Positions 24,668 to 33,522 of a stretch of DNA of 64,000 nucleotides are shown here, in pieces. The number at the start of each line of letters is the position of its first letter. The stretch's first letter is position 1. The notes below the pieces were generated by a model that did no database searches, had not been told where the DNA came from, and saw only the letters and a program-made list of their open reading frames with translations. Location of the stretch: contig JAYPWI010000006.1 in the NCBI GenBank assembly GCA_038135065.1, positions 1-64,000 of the forward strand. Direction: 5' to 3'. Source of the DNA: JAYPWI01 sp038135065. Lineage in GTDB: Bacteria; Actinomycetota; Acidimicrobiia; Acidimicrobiales; Poriferisodalaceae. The position numbers and the translations under genes are program-made.

Positions 24668-25591
24668 ATGCAGCTCCGTTTCCTGTCCGTCGTCATGGCC
24701 GTGGCCCTGTGGTCCTGCGGTGGCACTGCGACCGACTCCGCACCAGAGACCGACCAGGCCACGACGACCAGCACGATGGCGAACGAGCCCACCGACACCC
24801 AACGTCCCGGGGTCGATGCCACGGTCAGCGACTACATCGCCGTCGGAGACAGCGATGGGCGGCCCGAGATCACGGTGAATCCCACTGCAGCATCCAGCGC
24901 AGATGCCCTGTTGATCGACGACGTGCGAACCGGCGACGGGCCAGCGGTCGAGGTCGGTGACCTCATCGAGGTCCACTACGTCGGCCTACTCACCGACGGA
25001 ACACAGTTCGACGCATCGTGGGACCGCGGCCAGACGTTCTTTGTTCAGATCGGTGTGGGCAACCTCATCCAGGGATGGGACCAGGGAGTCGTCGGTATGG
25101 CTGTCGGCGGGCGCCGCGCACTTGTGATCCCCTCCGAGTTGGCCTATGGGCCGAACGGAGCCGGCGACGTGATCCCCGCCGATGCGACCCTGACGTTCGT
25201 CGTCGACGTGCTCCAGGTAGTCGACATGACCCCGCCCGAGGTTCCCTCCGGCGTCGACATCGGAGCCGAGTTGGAGATCATCGACGTGACGGTGGGGGAC
25301 GGCGCCATCGTCGAAGCCGGCGATGTCATCACCGTCAACTACCAGGGCAGTCTCCTCGACGGCACGATCTTCGATTCGAGTTGGAACCGTGGCCAGCCCT
25401 TCACCACGGCCATCGGGGTCGGCCAGGTGATCCAGGGTTGGGACCTCGGCATGGTCGGTATGGCCGAAGGCGGCCGCCGCATCCTGCTCGTGCCGAGCGC
25501 GTTGGCCTACGGCTCACAAGGAGCCGGAGGCTCGATCGGCCCTGACACCCCGTTGGTGTTCGTGGTCGATCTGTTGCGAGTGCAGGGTTGA
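24668..25591 (+). CDS. Tandem FKBP-type peptidyl-prolyl isomerase, predicted lipoprotein
   Basis: This 307-residue exported protein has a type II signal: a short basic start, hydrophobic core and the lipobox ALWSC with Cys17. A low-complexity Thr/Glu/Asp linker (about 20-80) leads to two FKBP domains, about 85-182 and 195-307. Each has the pattern VHYVGLLTDGTQFDASW or VNYQGSLLDGTIFDSSW, then GVGNLIQGWDQG or GVGQVIQGWDLG, then PSELAYG or PSALAYG. It should sit on the outer face of the membrane and assist folding of secreted proteins. Tandem FKBP domains arose by duplication. The gene starts 118 bp from the divergent ligase-like gene. Confidence 0.92.
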   Translation: MQLRFLSVVMAVALWSCGGTATDSAPETDQATTTSTMANEPTDTQRPGVDATVSDYIAVGDSDGRPEITVNPTAASSADALLIDDVRTGDGPAVEVGDLIEVHYVGLLTDGTQFDASWDRGQTFFVQIGVGNLIQGWDQGVVGMAVGGRRALVIPSELAYGPNGAGDVIPADATLTFVVDVLQVVDMTPPEVPSGVDIGAELEIIDVTVGDGAIVEAGDVITVNYQGSLLDGTIFDSSWNRGQPFTTAIGVGQVIQGWDLGMVGMAEGGRRILLVPSALAYGSQGAGGSIGPDTPLVFVVDLLRVQG

Positions 25592-25592
25592 T

Positions 25593-26696
25593 CTAGGCCG
25601 ACGCGCCGACTGCGGCGACCCCGACCGGCGGCGCCTCCCACTCCTTGAGCACGGGCAGCACCTCGGTGGCGAACAGGTCCCGGTTCCGTCGGGCCTCCGT
25701 CCAGCTCATCCCGGCGAAGCTCAGGTTCGGGAAGAAGGCGGCGATGCCGATCTTGTCCTTGATGAACTGGATCTTCTCGAGCACCTGATCGGGAGTGCCG
25801 AATGGCATCAGCCGGGCGAAGTCCTCGGCCGCGCCCTGGCCTCCGTGCCGTTCGATGTACTTCGAGATGCCCTCGTAGAACTCGTAGCCCTTGACCCCCT
25901 CGTGGGGTCGTTTCTCCCCGAACTCGTAGTGCTTCATCACCGTGCCGTAGTACCGGCCGATCCACTCGAGTGCCTTCTCCTCGGCTCGCCCGGCGTCGGT
26001 GTCGACCAAGCAGAACCCGCCCGACAACGGGGGCGGCGGTGCATGGGTGTGGTGCTTGACCCACTCCTCGCTGTAGGAAGCGAAGTCCTGCTCCACGACC
26101 TCCCACGGCTTCTGGGGAATGACCAGGAGCCCGACCCCGAGCTGCGCCATGAGCGGCATCCCCTCCGGCGACACCGAGGCGGCATAGGTGCGACCGGCGA
26201 ACGAGTGCTGGGGCGCCGGGCGGATTTCGCGGCGCGGTTGCTGGATGTACTCGCCATCACATTCGACGTAGCCGTTCTCGAGCCCCTCGATGATCATCCG
26301 GGCGTACTCGAGGAACCGCTGACGGCTGGTGTCCATGGGGACGCGGAAGCCTTCGTACTCGACGCGAGCCAAGCCTCGGCCGATCCCCAGGATCAGGCGA
26401 CCACCCGAGAGGTTGTCGAGCATGACGATGCGCTCGGCGAGGCGCATGGGATCGTTCCACGGCAGCACGATGACCCCCGTGCCGACCTGCAGGTTGGTGC
26501 GGGCCGCAACCCAACCCAGCAGCTGCAGCGGGTCGGGACACATGGTGTAGTCGGTGAAGTGATGCTCCACCGTCCAGACGGAGTCGAAACCGAGGTCCTC
26601 GGCCTCGTCGACCATCCGCATCTCCTGCTCCCAGACCTCGCGGTCGGTGAGCGCATCTTCCGGGTTCTGGAACGCAACCGAGTAGCCGACGTGCAT
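25593..26696 (-). CDS. LLM-class flavin-dependent oxidoreductase
   Basis: This 367-residue luciferase-like monooxygenase-fold enzyme uses F420 or FMN. Typical elements are DSVWTVEHHFTDY near 41-53, QVGTGVIVLPWNDPMRLAE with LDNLSGGRLILGIGRG, and the C-terminal PFGTPDQVLEKIQ. The start is ATG 26696, preceded by GAGAGGGGGG. The length and HHFTDY motif resemble alkanal monooxygenase-like members found in hydrocarbon- and steroid-degrading actinobacteria. Cofactor and substrate are not certain. It stands alone on the minus strand between convergent and divergent neighbours. Confidence 0.9.
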   Translation of the reverse strand: MHVGYSVAFQNPEDALTDREVWEQEMRMVDEAEDLGFDSVWTVEHHFTDYTMCPDPLQLLGWVAARTNLQVGTGVIVLPWNDPMRLAERIVMLDNLSGGRLILGIGRGLARVEYEGFRVPMDTSRQRFLEYARMIIEGLENGYVECDGEYIQQPRREIRPAPQHSFAGRTYAASVSPEGMPLMAQLGVGLLVIPQKPWEVVEQDFASYSEEWVKHHTHAPPPPLSGGFCLVDTDAGRAEEKALEWIGRYYGTVMKHYEFGEKRPHEGVKGYEFYEGISKYIERHGGQGAAEDFARLMPFGTPDQVLEKIQFIKDKIGIAAFFPNLSFAGMSWTEARRNRDLFATEVLPVLKEWEAPPVGVAAVGASA

Positions 26697-26759
26697 CTGA
26701 CAACCCCCCCTCTCGAGTCGATGGCGAAACGGTAGTCCCTCACCGCTCGGTGCGCCCGT

Positions 26760-26765
26760 TAGGGT
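26760..26765 (+). promoter_or_regulatory. Candidate -10 TAGGGT for the SCO6745-like gene
   Basis: TAGGGT, a 6-nt spacer CGCCCC and ATG 26772, without a Shine-Dalgarno: a textbook leaderless layout. Confidence 0.5.
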
Positions 26766-26771
26766 CGCCCC

Positions 26772-27512
26772 ATGGACGAACGAAGCGCAGCACGCAGCAT
26801 GAGGGGCTCGATCGGGATGCTGGCCATGGAGTGGCTGCTCGCCGACTCCACTACCGAAGCGGCACAAGCCCGAGGTGCCGGCGAGGGCATGGGGGCCTAC
26901 GCAGTCGGACGGCTCGGAGTCCTCGGTGATTGTCCGGTGGACAACGTCGTGGCCGCCGCGTACTTCTGGGAGCCCGGGTACATGCGTCAGATGGTCGAGC
27001 AAGGCCGGGCAGGGTGCGCGCCCGCTGAGGGAGCCGCCATCTATGCGGGCATCTGCCAAGAGTGGGGGGCCCGCCGCCTGGCCGGGATGGAGGGCGTGGA
27101 ACGCCTCGGCGAACTCCTCGAAGCCGTGGTCGAGGCAGCACAGCCCCATGGTGCTCCCACCTTCGTCGGCTGGCGTGACATGCCCCTTCCCGAGGCAGCG
27201 GGCCCGGCCCGGACGTTCCAACTGGCCCAGACCATGCGAGAGTTGAGGTTCGGCCGCCACTGCGTCGCCGTGCAGGCCTCCGGCCTCGGGCCGCTACAGG
27301 CCATCTTGAGCGGCCCCGCCGGGGAGTGGAACGCCGAACTATTCGGCTGGCCCCGCCCGTATCCCGATGTGAGCGACGTCGTCGGGTTGCGCGACGAGGT
27401 GGAGGCGTTGACCGACGACCTCCACGCTGCCGACCTGGCAGTGCTCGGGGCCGATGAGCGGGCCGAGCTACGCGAACTCGCCAAGGCCGCTCGGGCCCAC
27501 AGCGGGTCCTGA
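26772..27512 (+). CDS. SCO6745-family conserved actinobacterial protein
   Basis: This 246-residue cytoplasmic protein matches the SCO6745 family: after a short helix it reads AYAVGRLGVLGDCPVDNVVAAAYF, then GAPTFVGWRDMPLP and later HCVAVQASGLGPLQAILSG. The fold is thought to be all-helical with a winged-helix-like part; function is unestablished. There is no signal or membrane segment. The start is fixed by a -10-like TAGGGT 6 nt upstream. It is divergent from the LLM oxidoreductase and convergent with the CoA-transferase operon. Confidence 0.75.
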   Translation: MDERSAARSMRGSIGMLAMEWLLADSTTEAAQARGAGEGMGAYAVGRLGVLGDCPVDNVVAAAYFWEPGYMRQMVEQGRAGCAPAEGAAIYAGICQEWGARRLAGMEGVERLGELLEAVVEAAQPHGAPTFVGWRDMPLPEAAGPARTFQLAQTMRELRFGRHCVAVQASGLGPLQAILSGPAGEWNAELFGWPRPYPDVSDVVGLRDEVEALTDDLHAADLAVLGADERAELRELAKAARAHSGS

Positions 27513-27533
27513 AGGGCGATCAGGGCGCGACCC

Positions 27534-28757
27534 TCAACCCCCTGAGGCGTCCCGCAACCCGTCGAGTAATGCCTGGTGCTCGCCCGTTCGCGGGGCGCGG
27601 GTAGCCGCCCACGGGGTTGCCGTGAAGCGGTAGGGGGCGCCTGGGTGGACATGTGAGACCCCGTCGCCGTAGTCGATCTCGACGGGGAAACCGCGGTCGA
27701 CGAAGTGTGGATCGTTCATCATCTCCTCCGGGGAGTAGATCACCCCACAGGCCATGCCCCGTTGCTGCAGACCGACGAACAGGTCGTGGGCATCGAGGTG
27801 GCTACTGAGGAACTCGATGGTGTCCCGCCCGGCCTGGAAGACCTCGGCAGCCAGCGGGTCCTCGGAGAGCTGGAACACACTGATGAGGTCGTACCCGTCA
27901 CCCAGCTTCAGCAGTTCCATGGTGGTGCACTCCTCGGCGAGGCCGAGTTCCTCGATCCAGCCCCGCAACGCGGCGAACTCCCTGGCCTGTCGAGGAGGCA
28001 CGCCGGTGTTGAGCCAGCGTCCGTCACGACATCGGATCTGGGTCACCTCGGTCGGCGAGGTGTGGGCATGGCGCCCGGTCTGCCGGTGAACGGTCTGGCC
28101 TGCGTTGAGCCACCACAGGGTGGCGAACTCGGTGGTCGCATTGGCCGCAGCCACCATGGAGACGTCCACGTGCTGACCGCGACCCGAGGTTTCGCGCCAC
28201 ATCAGCGCGGCCAGGATGGCGGCAACGGCGTAATGGCAGGCCGTGTGCAGACCCTGATTCCCGCCTCCCCGCACGGGAGGCAGGGAATGGTCGTCATACC
28301 CACAGCTCCACACGGGCCCACCCTCGGCCAGCACGGTGAGGTCGGTGGCCGGGCCCTCGGGCATAGCCCGACCGGCATGGGTGATCGAGGCCCACACCAC
28401 TGCCGACCCGGGCGGAGCGAGGTCGGGATGGTCGATACCTGCAGCCGCAAGGGTGCCGATGGGTTCCGCTTCGAGAACGACGTCTGCCGTTCCCACCAAC
28501 ATGGCGAGGTCTGCCCGCCCCGACTCGGTTGCGAGATCGATGACGACCGACCGTTTCGAGGTGTTGTAGTGCCACCACCACAGCGAGCCCTCCGGGTCGG
28601 GGACATCGCCAGCGAATGGCTCATAGGACCGGGTCGCCGCCCCCTCGGGGGGCTCCACGACGATCACGTCAGCCCCCATGTCGGCGAGCAACTTGCCGGC
28701 CAGCGCAGTGCGTTCACTGGCCAGCTCCACGACGCGGATCCCCCCCAACGCGGACAT
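27534..28757 (-). CDS. Family III CoA-transferase (CaiB/BaiF), catalytic Asp missing
   Basis: This 407-residue protein has the CaiB/BaiF fold, opening with LGGIRVVELASERTALAGKLLADMGADVI and with SGRGQHVDVSM in the middle. Aligning the HTxxxYA...RGQ block with its neighbour places Leu170 where the partner has its catalytic Asp178 (GLHTAC against MDHTGG). It may therefore be a structural or regulatory subunit rather than an independent transferase. It starts at the A of the partner's TGA (1-bp overlap), so it is translated with it. The heterodimer idea is inference, based on known two-subunit family III enzymes such as benzylsuccinate CoA-transferase. Confidence 0.85.
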   Translation of the reverse strand: MSALGGIRVVELASERTALAGKLLADMGADVIVVEPPEGAATRSYEPFAGDVPDPEGSLWWWHYNTSKRSVVIDLATESGRADLAMLVGTADVVLEAEPIGTLAAAGIDHPDLAPPGSAVVWASITHAGRAMPEGPATDLTVLAEGGPVWSCGYDDHSLPPVRGGGNQGLHTACHYAVAAILAALMWRETSGRGQHVDVSMVAAANATTEFATLWWLNAGQTVHRQTGRHAHTSPTEVTQIRCRDGRWLNTGVPPRQAREFAALRGWIEELGLAEECTTMELLKLGDGYDLISVFQLSEDPLAAEVFQAGRDTIEFLSSHLDAHDLFVGLQQRGMACGVIYSPEEMMNDPHFVDRGFPVEIDYGDGVSHVHPGAPYRFTATPWAATRAPRTGEHQALLDGLRDASGG

Positions 28758-29998
28758 CAGACCACTCCCCGTTCGACCAACGCCTCGAGCTGGGACTCCG
28801 TCCGGCCCAGCAGGTCACAGATCACGTAGCGGTTGTGTTCCCCGAGACAGGGAGCGCCCCGATCGAGGGACCAGTCCGTCTCGGAGAGGTGGACGGGAAG
28901 ACCCTCGACCCGGGACGTTCCGACCTCGGTGTGTTCGACATCGACCCACAGGCCGAACCCCCCCGTACGTGGGTCGTCGTCGATCCGTTCGCCGGGTCGC
29001 AAGACGGGAGCAGCGGCGAGGCCGATCCCCGTCACCATCGCAGCCACTGCTGCCTTGTCCTGTCGCGCCGTCCAGCGGGCCATCAGCTCGTCAAGTCGGT
29101 CCTCCTCGGCCAGTCGGCCGACGAGGCGGTCCCATGACGAATCCCCGCACCACGACTCACCGATCAACGCAGCAAGTCGCTGCCACTCCTCATCCGACCG
29201 CACGGCGATAGCCACCCATTCGTCCTCGCCGGCCGCCGGGTAGATCCCGTGGGGAGCCATGGCAGGTGAACGAGAGCGATTGCTGTTCGGCATTCCCTCC
29301 CGTCGGGCCGGTCGACCATTCACCGTCGCGTCGAGGCTGGTCGCGCCGTGCAGGGTTCCTGCAGCCTCGATGCAGGCCAGGTCGACCCACTGCCCCTCGC
29401 CAGTGCGATGACGATGGAACAAGGCCATGAGCGTGGCAATCGCCATGTAGTACCCGCCGGTATGGTCCATGAAGGAGTATCCCCAACCCGCTGGGGGCAG
29501 ATCGGGCAGGCCCGACTCGAAGGTCAACCCCGAGACAGCCTGGGCGATCGGTCCCCACGACTTGAACGACGCGTACGGGCCAGTTGCTCCGAACCCGCTG
29601 TTGGACACATAGACGATGTCCTCTCGCAACTCCCGGAGCCGCTCGTAGCCGAACCCCAGACGATCGAGGACACCGGCTGCGAAGTTTTCGGTCACCGCAT
29701 CGCTGATCCTGACGAGATCGGCAAGCAGTTCTTTTCCCTCCGACGTGCGCAGGTCGAGGGTGATGCCCAACTTGCCTGCGTTGTGATTATTGAACGCACC
29801 ACCTGCTTCGAGACCCCGGTGCTCGCCGACATATGGCGGGCTGCCCCGCAGGATGTCCCACTTCCCCCGCCGCACCGGGTCTTCGATCCGGATGACCTCT
29901 GCGCCGAACGCAGCGAGGATCTTGGTGGCACCGGCCCCAGCCAGTTGGCCGGTGAAGTCGCAGATCCTCACCCCTTCGAGGGCTCCGCCCGCTGTCAT
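28757..29998 (-). CDS. Family III CoA-transferase (CaiB/BaiF), catalytic subunit
   Basis: This 413-residue enzyme opens with LEGVRICDFTGQLAGAGATK and has the expected catalytic aspartate at Asp178 in YSFMDHTGG, followed by RTGEGQWVDLACIEA. Family III enzymes move CoA between acyl-CoAs and free acids through an aspartyl-CoA thioester. ATG 29998 is preceded by GGGAGGCAC and overlaps the acyltransferase stop by 4 bp. The downstream gene is a paralogue lacking the Asp. The operon order is acyltransferase, catalytic transferase, Asp-less transferase. The acid substrate is unknown. Confidence 0.92.
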   Translation of the reverse strand: MTAGGALEGVRICDFTGQLAGAGATKILAAFGAEVIRIEDPVRRGKWDILRGSPPYVGEHRGLEAGGAFNNHNAGKLGITLDLRTSEGKELLADLVRISDAVTENFAAGVLDRLGFGYERLRELREDIVYVSNSGFGATGPYASFKSWGPIAQAVSGLTFESGLPDLPPAGWGYSFMDHTGGYYMAIATLMALFHRHRTGEGQWVDLACIEAAGTLHGATSLDATVNGRPARREGMPNSNRSRSPAMAPHGIYPAAGEDEWVAIAVRSDEEWQRLAALIGESWCGDSSWDRLVGRLAEEDRLDELMARWTARQDKAAVAAMVTGIGLAAAPVLRPGERIDDDPRTGGFGLWVDVEHTEVGTSRVEGLPVHLSETDWSLDRGAPCLGEHNRYVICDLLGRTESQLEALVERGVV

Positions 29999-30675
29999 CG
30001 ATGTGCCTCCCGTGCCAACTCCACCGCCCGGTCCTGGCATTCCTGGAGCACTGCGCGGAATGCTTCGGTCCACTCCCTCATGTCGGAGCGGCGTGCCCGA
30101 CCACCGTCGGGTCCGACGGGGGGTTCGATCACGTCGCCGATCACCACGGCTGACGGAATCCGGCGTGGGAACTTGACACCGGTGGGCATGGCTGCCTCGG
30201 TACCGGCACAGCCCACTGGCACAACCGGACAGCCAGACTTGGCCGCCAGCCAGGCCGTGCCGTCGAAAATCTCACCGATCACGTCGCCCTGCTGTCGAGT
30301 TCCTTCGGGGAACACAAGCAGAACCTCGCCCGCCTCGAGCATCTGACGGGCCGCCCGCATGGCGTCGAGGTCGGCCTCCCCTCTTCGGACGGGGAACGAC
30401 CCGAGGGACCGCATGATCCACCCTGCTGCGGCCGGACGGAACAGGCTCTCCTTACCGAGGTAGCGAACCCGCCGGTGGGTCAGACTGCCGATGATCGGGC
30501 CGTCGAGATTGGAACGGTGCACCGGAGCGAGGATGAAGGGGCCGTCGACCCGAATCCGTTCCACGCCCACGGCTCGGAGTCGCAACCAGCGGAAGATGAA
30601 GATCCGCACTGACCCGCGCACCGCCCGGAAGACCATCTCCCCCAGCGGGCCATCAGAAGACAGGAAGCGTCGCAT
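29995..30675 (-). CDS. 1-acyl-glycerol-3-phosphate acyltransferase-like (PlsC family)
   Basis: This 226-residue membrane-associated acyltransferase has the HX4D motif as HRSNLD, the YLGKESLF block, and FPEGTR. A hydrophobic stretch near the N-terminus (FRAVRGSVRIFIFRWL) may anchor it. Members acylate lysophosphatidate or other glycerol and polyketide acceptors with acyl-CoA or acyl-ACP. The start at ATG 30675 is preferred because the protein then begins just before the first helix; the ribosome site is weak, so initiation could be upstream. The stop overlaps the start of the CoA-transferase gene (ATGA). Confidence 0.88.
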   Translation of the reverse strand: MRRFLSSDGPLGEMVFRAVRGSVRIFIFRWLRLRAVGVERIRVDGPFILAPVHRSNLDGPIIGSLTHRRVRYLGKESLFRPAAAGWIMRSLGSFPVRRGEADLDAMRAARQMLEAGEVLLVFPEGTRQQGDVIGEIFDGTAWLAAKSGCPVVPVGCAGTEAAMPTGVKFPRRIPSAVVIGDVIEPPVGPDGGRARRSDMREWTEAFRAVLQECQDRAVELAREAHR

Positions 30676-30713
30676 GGCGGACCAGACGGTAGTCGCGTCC
30701 GGGGCAGCCGGGC

Positions 30714-31040
30714 TCAGGTCGGGACGACGAAGTCCCGGCCCTCCTCGAGCAGGGACCGCCAGAGTCCGAGATCGATCTCGTCCACGGCCACCCACTCCCG
30801 GAATTTGCGACCGGCCGGGCTGAACTCACTCCCACTCCCCCCATAGATGACCTCGGCGACCCGATTCTCGGGAAGCTTCACGACCAACTGACCGGTCTTG
30901 GGAAAGATCATGGCCAGGAACTCACCTTCAACCCGCAGGCAGCGATGACCCATCATGGTTCCCTCGTGGGCGAGTCCAGCGGCGATCATGTCGTCGGCCA
31001 GTTCCCAGAACAAAGCTTCTCCGTCGGCCTGCTCAGACAA
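30714..31040 (-). CDS. TfoX N-terminal-domain-like small protein
   Basis: This 108-residue protein resembles the TfoX_N fold: GTMMGHRCLRVEGEFLAMIF corresponds to the KMFGGxxFxVNGxMxxxV strand pair, and the C-terminal part has FSPAGRKFREWVAV, matching the FTGRxMxGWVxV motif. The isolated domain is found in many actinobacteria with no settled function. The only in-frame start giving the full domain is TTG 31040, without a clear ribosome site. The acyltransferase gene follows in the same direction after 38 bp, so it may head that operon. Confidence 0.65.
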   Translation of the reverse strand: MSEQADGEALFWELADDMIAAGLAHEGTMMGHRCLRVEGEFLAMIFPKTGQLVVKLPENRVAEVIYGGSGSEFSPAGRKFREWVAVDEIDLGLWRSLLEEGRDFVVPT

Positions 31041-31152
31041 CGGTCGCCCCGGGTCGGGCCGCGCAGGGAGCAGCAGCGCAATGTGACGGGTGGCACGGAC
31101 TCACAGAATTTGAAACGCTACAACCTCTCCCCGACCCTTGCCAGGAGACCCC

Positions 31153-32049
31153 ATGCCCGTACCCAGCGAGATGGTCGGCGCAACCATCGGCCCGGTCACC
31201 CACGACGTCGATGCGCGCTGGACGATGGCCTACGCTGCAGCCCTCGGGGACGCCCACGACTGCTACTTCGACACCCGTCGACCCGAGGGTGTGGTGGCCC
31301 ATCCCCTGTTTCCTGTGTGCCCCGAGTGGCCCGTCATCGTCGAGTCTCGTCGCCTGGGCGACCAGTGGGGCATCACCCCCGACGAGACACGTCGTGGCGT
31401 GCACGCGTCTCACGACCTGACCATCCACCGCTCGGTCCGGCCCGGCGACACCCTGACCACCACCCTCACCTGTATCGGTGTCGAAGCGAAGCGGCCGGGT
31501 GCCTTCTCGACAATGGAGTTGACCACCGTCGACGCTGCAGGGGAGCCCGTGGCTACCACCCGTCAGGGTTCGATGTACCTGGGCGTTGCGGTGAGCGGAC
31601 AAGACCGACCCCCACCACCGAGCGCGCTACCGACATGGCCAACCTCGGACGCTGCGGCGTGGGAGCACGAGCTGGTGATCCCCATCGCCCACGGTGCGGC
31701 CCACACCTACACCGAATCAGCCAGGATCTGGAATCCCATCCACACCGATGCCGCAGTCGCCGAGGCCGCTGGTCTTCCCGCCATCATCCTGCACGGCACG
31801 GCAACCCTGGCCCTCGCAGTCTCGGCTGTCGTTGACTGCGTTGCAGGGGGACGACCCGATCGGGTGCGCCGGATCATCGGCCGGTTCGGCGCCATGGTGC
31901 TGATGCCCTCCGACATCTCGGTTCGTATCAGCGAACCGTCCGCCCTGGACACATGGCCGGATCCTGGCACGACGGCCGTGGCCTTCGAAGTTCGCACTGC
32001 GGCAGGTGGTCCCGCTGTCGATCACGGTGTGATCCTGCTGGGCCCCTGA
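31153..32049 (+). CDS. MaoC-like double-hotdog hydratase/dehydratase
   Basis: This 298-residue protein consists of two hotdog halves. The C-terminal half has the hydratase-2 motif: ESARIWNPIHTDAAVAEAAG followed by ILHGTATLAL, with Asn-Pro-x-His in place for catalysis. The N-terminal half (AYAAALGDAHDCYFD) is the degenerate substrate-holding half typical of peroxisomal-type R-specific enoyl-CoA hydratases. It would hydrate 2-enoyl-CoAs in fatty-acid or side-chain beta-oxidation. The start ATG 31153 follows AGGAG at ideal spacing. It is divergent from the TfoX-like gene and 48 bp upstream of the CopC/CopD-like gene. Confidence 0.88.
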   Translation: MPVPSEMVGATIGPVTHDVDARWTMAYAAALGDAHDCYFDTRRPEGVVAHPLFPVCPEWPVIVESRRLGDQWGITPDETRRGVHASHDLTIHRSVRPGDTLTTTLTCIGVEAKRPGAFSTMELTTVDAAGEPVATTRQGSMYLGVAVSGQDRPPPPSALPTWPTSDAAAWEHELVIPIAHGAAHTYTESARIWNPIHTDAAVAEAAGLPAIILHGTATLALAVSAVVDCVAGGRPDRVRRIIGRFGAMVLMPSDISVRISEPSALDTWPDPGTTAVAFEVRTAAGGPAVDHGVILLGP

Positions 32050-32097
32050 GGCACGCTTCCGTCTTATCGTTACCTTCCCCCGGTCGACAAGAGCGGA

Positions 32098-33522
32098 GTG
32101 AAGCGGATCTTCGTGTTGCTCGGCCTCTTCACGGCCCTCGCTTGGTCGACCCTGACCCCTGCTGCAGCGACCACGGTGATCGACGTCGACCCTCGCCCGG
32201 GGAGCCTCCTCTACGAACCGCTCGACACCATCCGGCTGACGTTCGACAGCCCCGTCAATCCGCGTGCCGACAGCTTCTCGGTCTCGACGGCCCGAGGCGA
32301 GCCCATCGAGTTCACGTCCACGGTCGTGACTGGGGAGCTGAGCACCGAGGTGAACCTCAGTTTCGAACCCGCCCTGGGGTCGGGTCGCTACCGGCTCGAA
32401 TGGACCATCGACACCACGACCGGAGGCGCAACCGGAGTCGTCCCCTTCGACATCGTGGTCGACGGCGTTGCCCCGGCACACACAGCGGACGCGCCATCTG
32501 GGCTCCCCTCGGCTTCGCCGCTGACCGACGAGACGCCACCCCCGGCGGGTCCCCTGGTTGCCATCCGAACCTCGCTGAGCGGCGACCTCGGATGGTCGCT
32601 GATCTCGGCCGGCGCCAGCCTGATCGAGGTGCTGAGCGCCATGATGGTGGTCGGCCTCGTACTTGCCCTGACGTTCGGGGTTCGGGCCAGACCCGACGAG
32701 ATCGTCCATCTCGTGACCCTGCTACGTGTCGTTGTATGTATCGGGGCGATCTGCGCTATTGCATCCACTGTCCTGACCCCTGGGGGCCTAGCGTCGTGGG
32801 CTTCCGGCGACCGCCCGGCCCTTGCCCTCTTAGCCATGGTCTGCGTCGAGTTGGTGGGCCTCGTCATGGCTGCGTCGATCGACCCGAGACGAGGTCTGGT
32901 GCACGCCTCGTCAGTCGTACTGGCTCCGGTTGGTGCACGAGTGAACGTCCGACCCTCCTCCGCGCAGGAACATGAAGGACACGAATCGAGAACACCATCA
33001 GCCGAGTTGTGGCGCTGGGATCCGACCGCCAGTCCGCTCGCCGTGGTCGGGGTTGCCCTCGTGGCGGTGACCGTCGGAGCTCGTTGGCTGACCTTCGCCG
33101 ACACACCGACCCCGGTTGGCCTGCCGGTCAGCATCACCCTTGTGACCGGCATGGCATGGCTCGGCTCATGTGTCTGCACCGTGACGATCCTCCTCCGCCG
33201 TTCTGACGCACGCCTGGCGCTGGATCCGACCGGCCTCCTTGTCCCCGGCCGTCGACTGCTCGTAGGCACGATCCTTCTCGCGTCGGTCGCTGGGGCCGTC
33301 GCGATGGCGAGGCTCGGTGACCTCGCTTCATCGGTGTGGCAGTCGATCGCCGTGACGACCGGGCCCGTCGCGTTGGCCGCCGCACTGGTAAATCGCAGCC
33401 TGGTGCCCTACGCCACTGCCTCGGGTCGAGCTGGCCCTGCCGCCCTCGCCCGCTTCTCGACAGCTATCGAGTTGATTGCGCTGCTGGCGACTGCGGTCGC
33501 CCTCGTGCTCGCAATCAGCTGA
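32098..33522 (+). CDS. CopC-CopD-like membrane protein lacking copper ligands
   Basis: This 474-residue protein has a signal peptide (residues 1 to about 23, ending PAAAT), an extracellular CopC-like Ig domain (about 25-125; DPRPGSLLYEPLDTIRLTF and RYRLEWTIDTTTGGATG), then about eight membrane segments resembling CopD. In classical CopC the mature N-terminal His and the His in DGHPVSG bind Cu(II). Here the domain starts TTVIDVDP and the loop reads TTGGATG, so neither His is present. Copper handling is therefore doubtful. The GTG start has GAGCGGA very close. It overlaps the convergent molybdenum-hydroxylase gene by 8 bp. Confidence 0.78.
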   Translation: MKRIFVLLGLFTALAWSTLTPAAATTVIDVDPRPGSLLYEPLDTIRLTFDSPVNPRADSFSVSTARGEPIEFTSTVVTGELSTEVNLSFEPALGSGRYRLEWTIDTTTGGATGVVPFDIVVDGVAPAHTADAPSGLPSASPLTDETPPPAGPLVAIRTSLSGDLGWSLISAGASLIEVLSAMMVVGLVLALTFGVRARPDEIVHLVTLLRVVVCIGAICAIASTVLTPGGLASWASGDRPALALLAMVCVELVGLVMAASIDPRRGLVHASSVVLAPVGARVNVRPSSAQEHEGHESRTPSAELWRWDPTASPLAVVGVALVAVTVGARWLTFADTPTPVGLPVSITLVTGMAWLGSCVCTVTILLRRSDARLALDPTGLLVPGRRLLVGTILLASVAGAVAMARLGDLASSVWQSIAVTTGPVALAAALVNRSLVPYATASGRAGPAALARFSTAIELIALLATAVALVLAIS

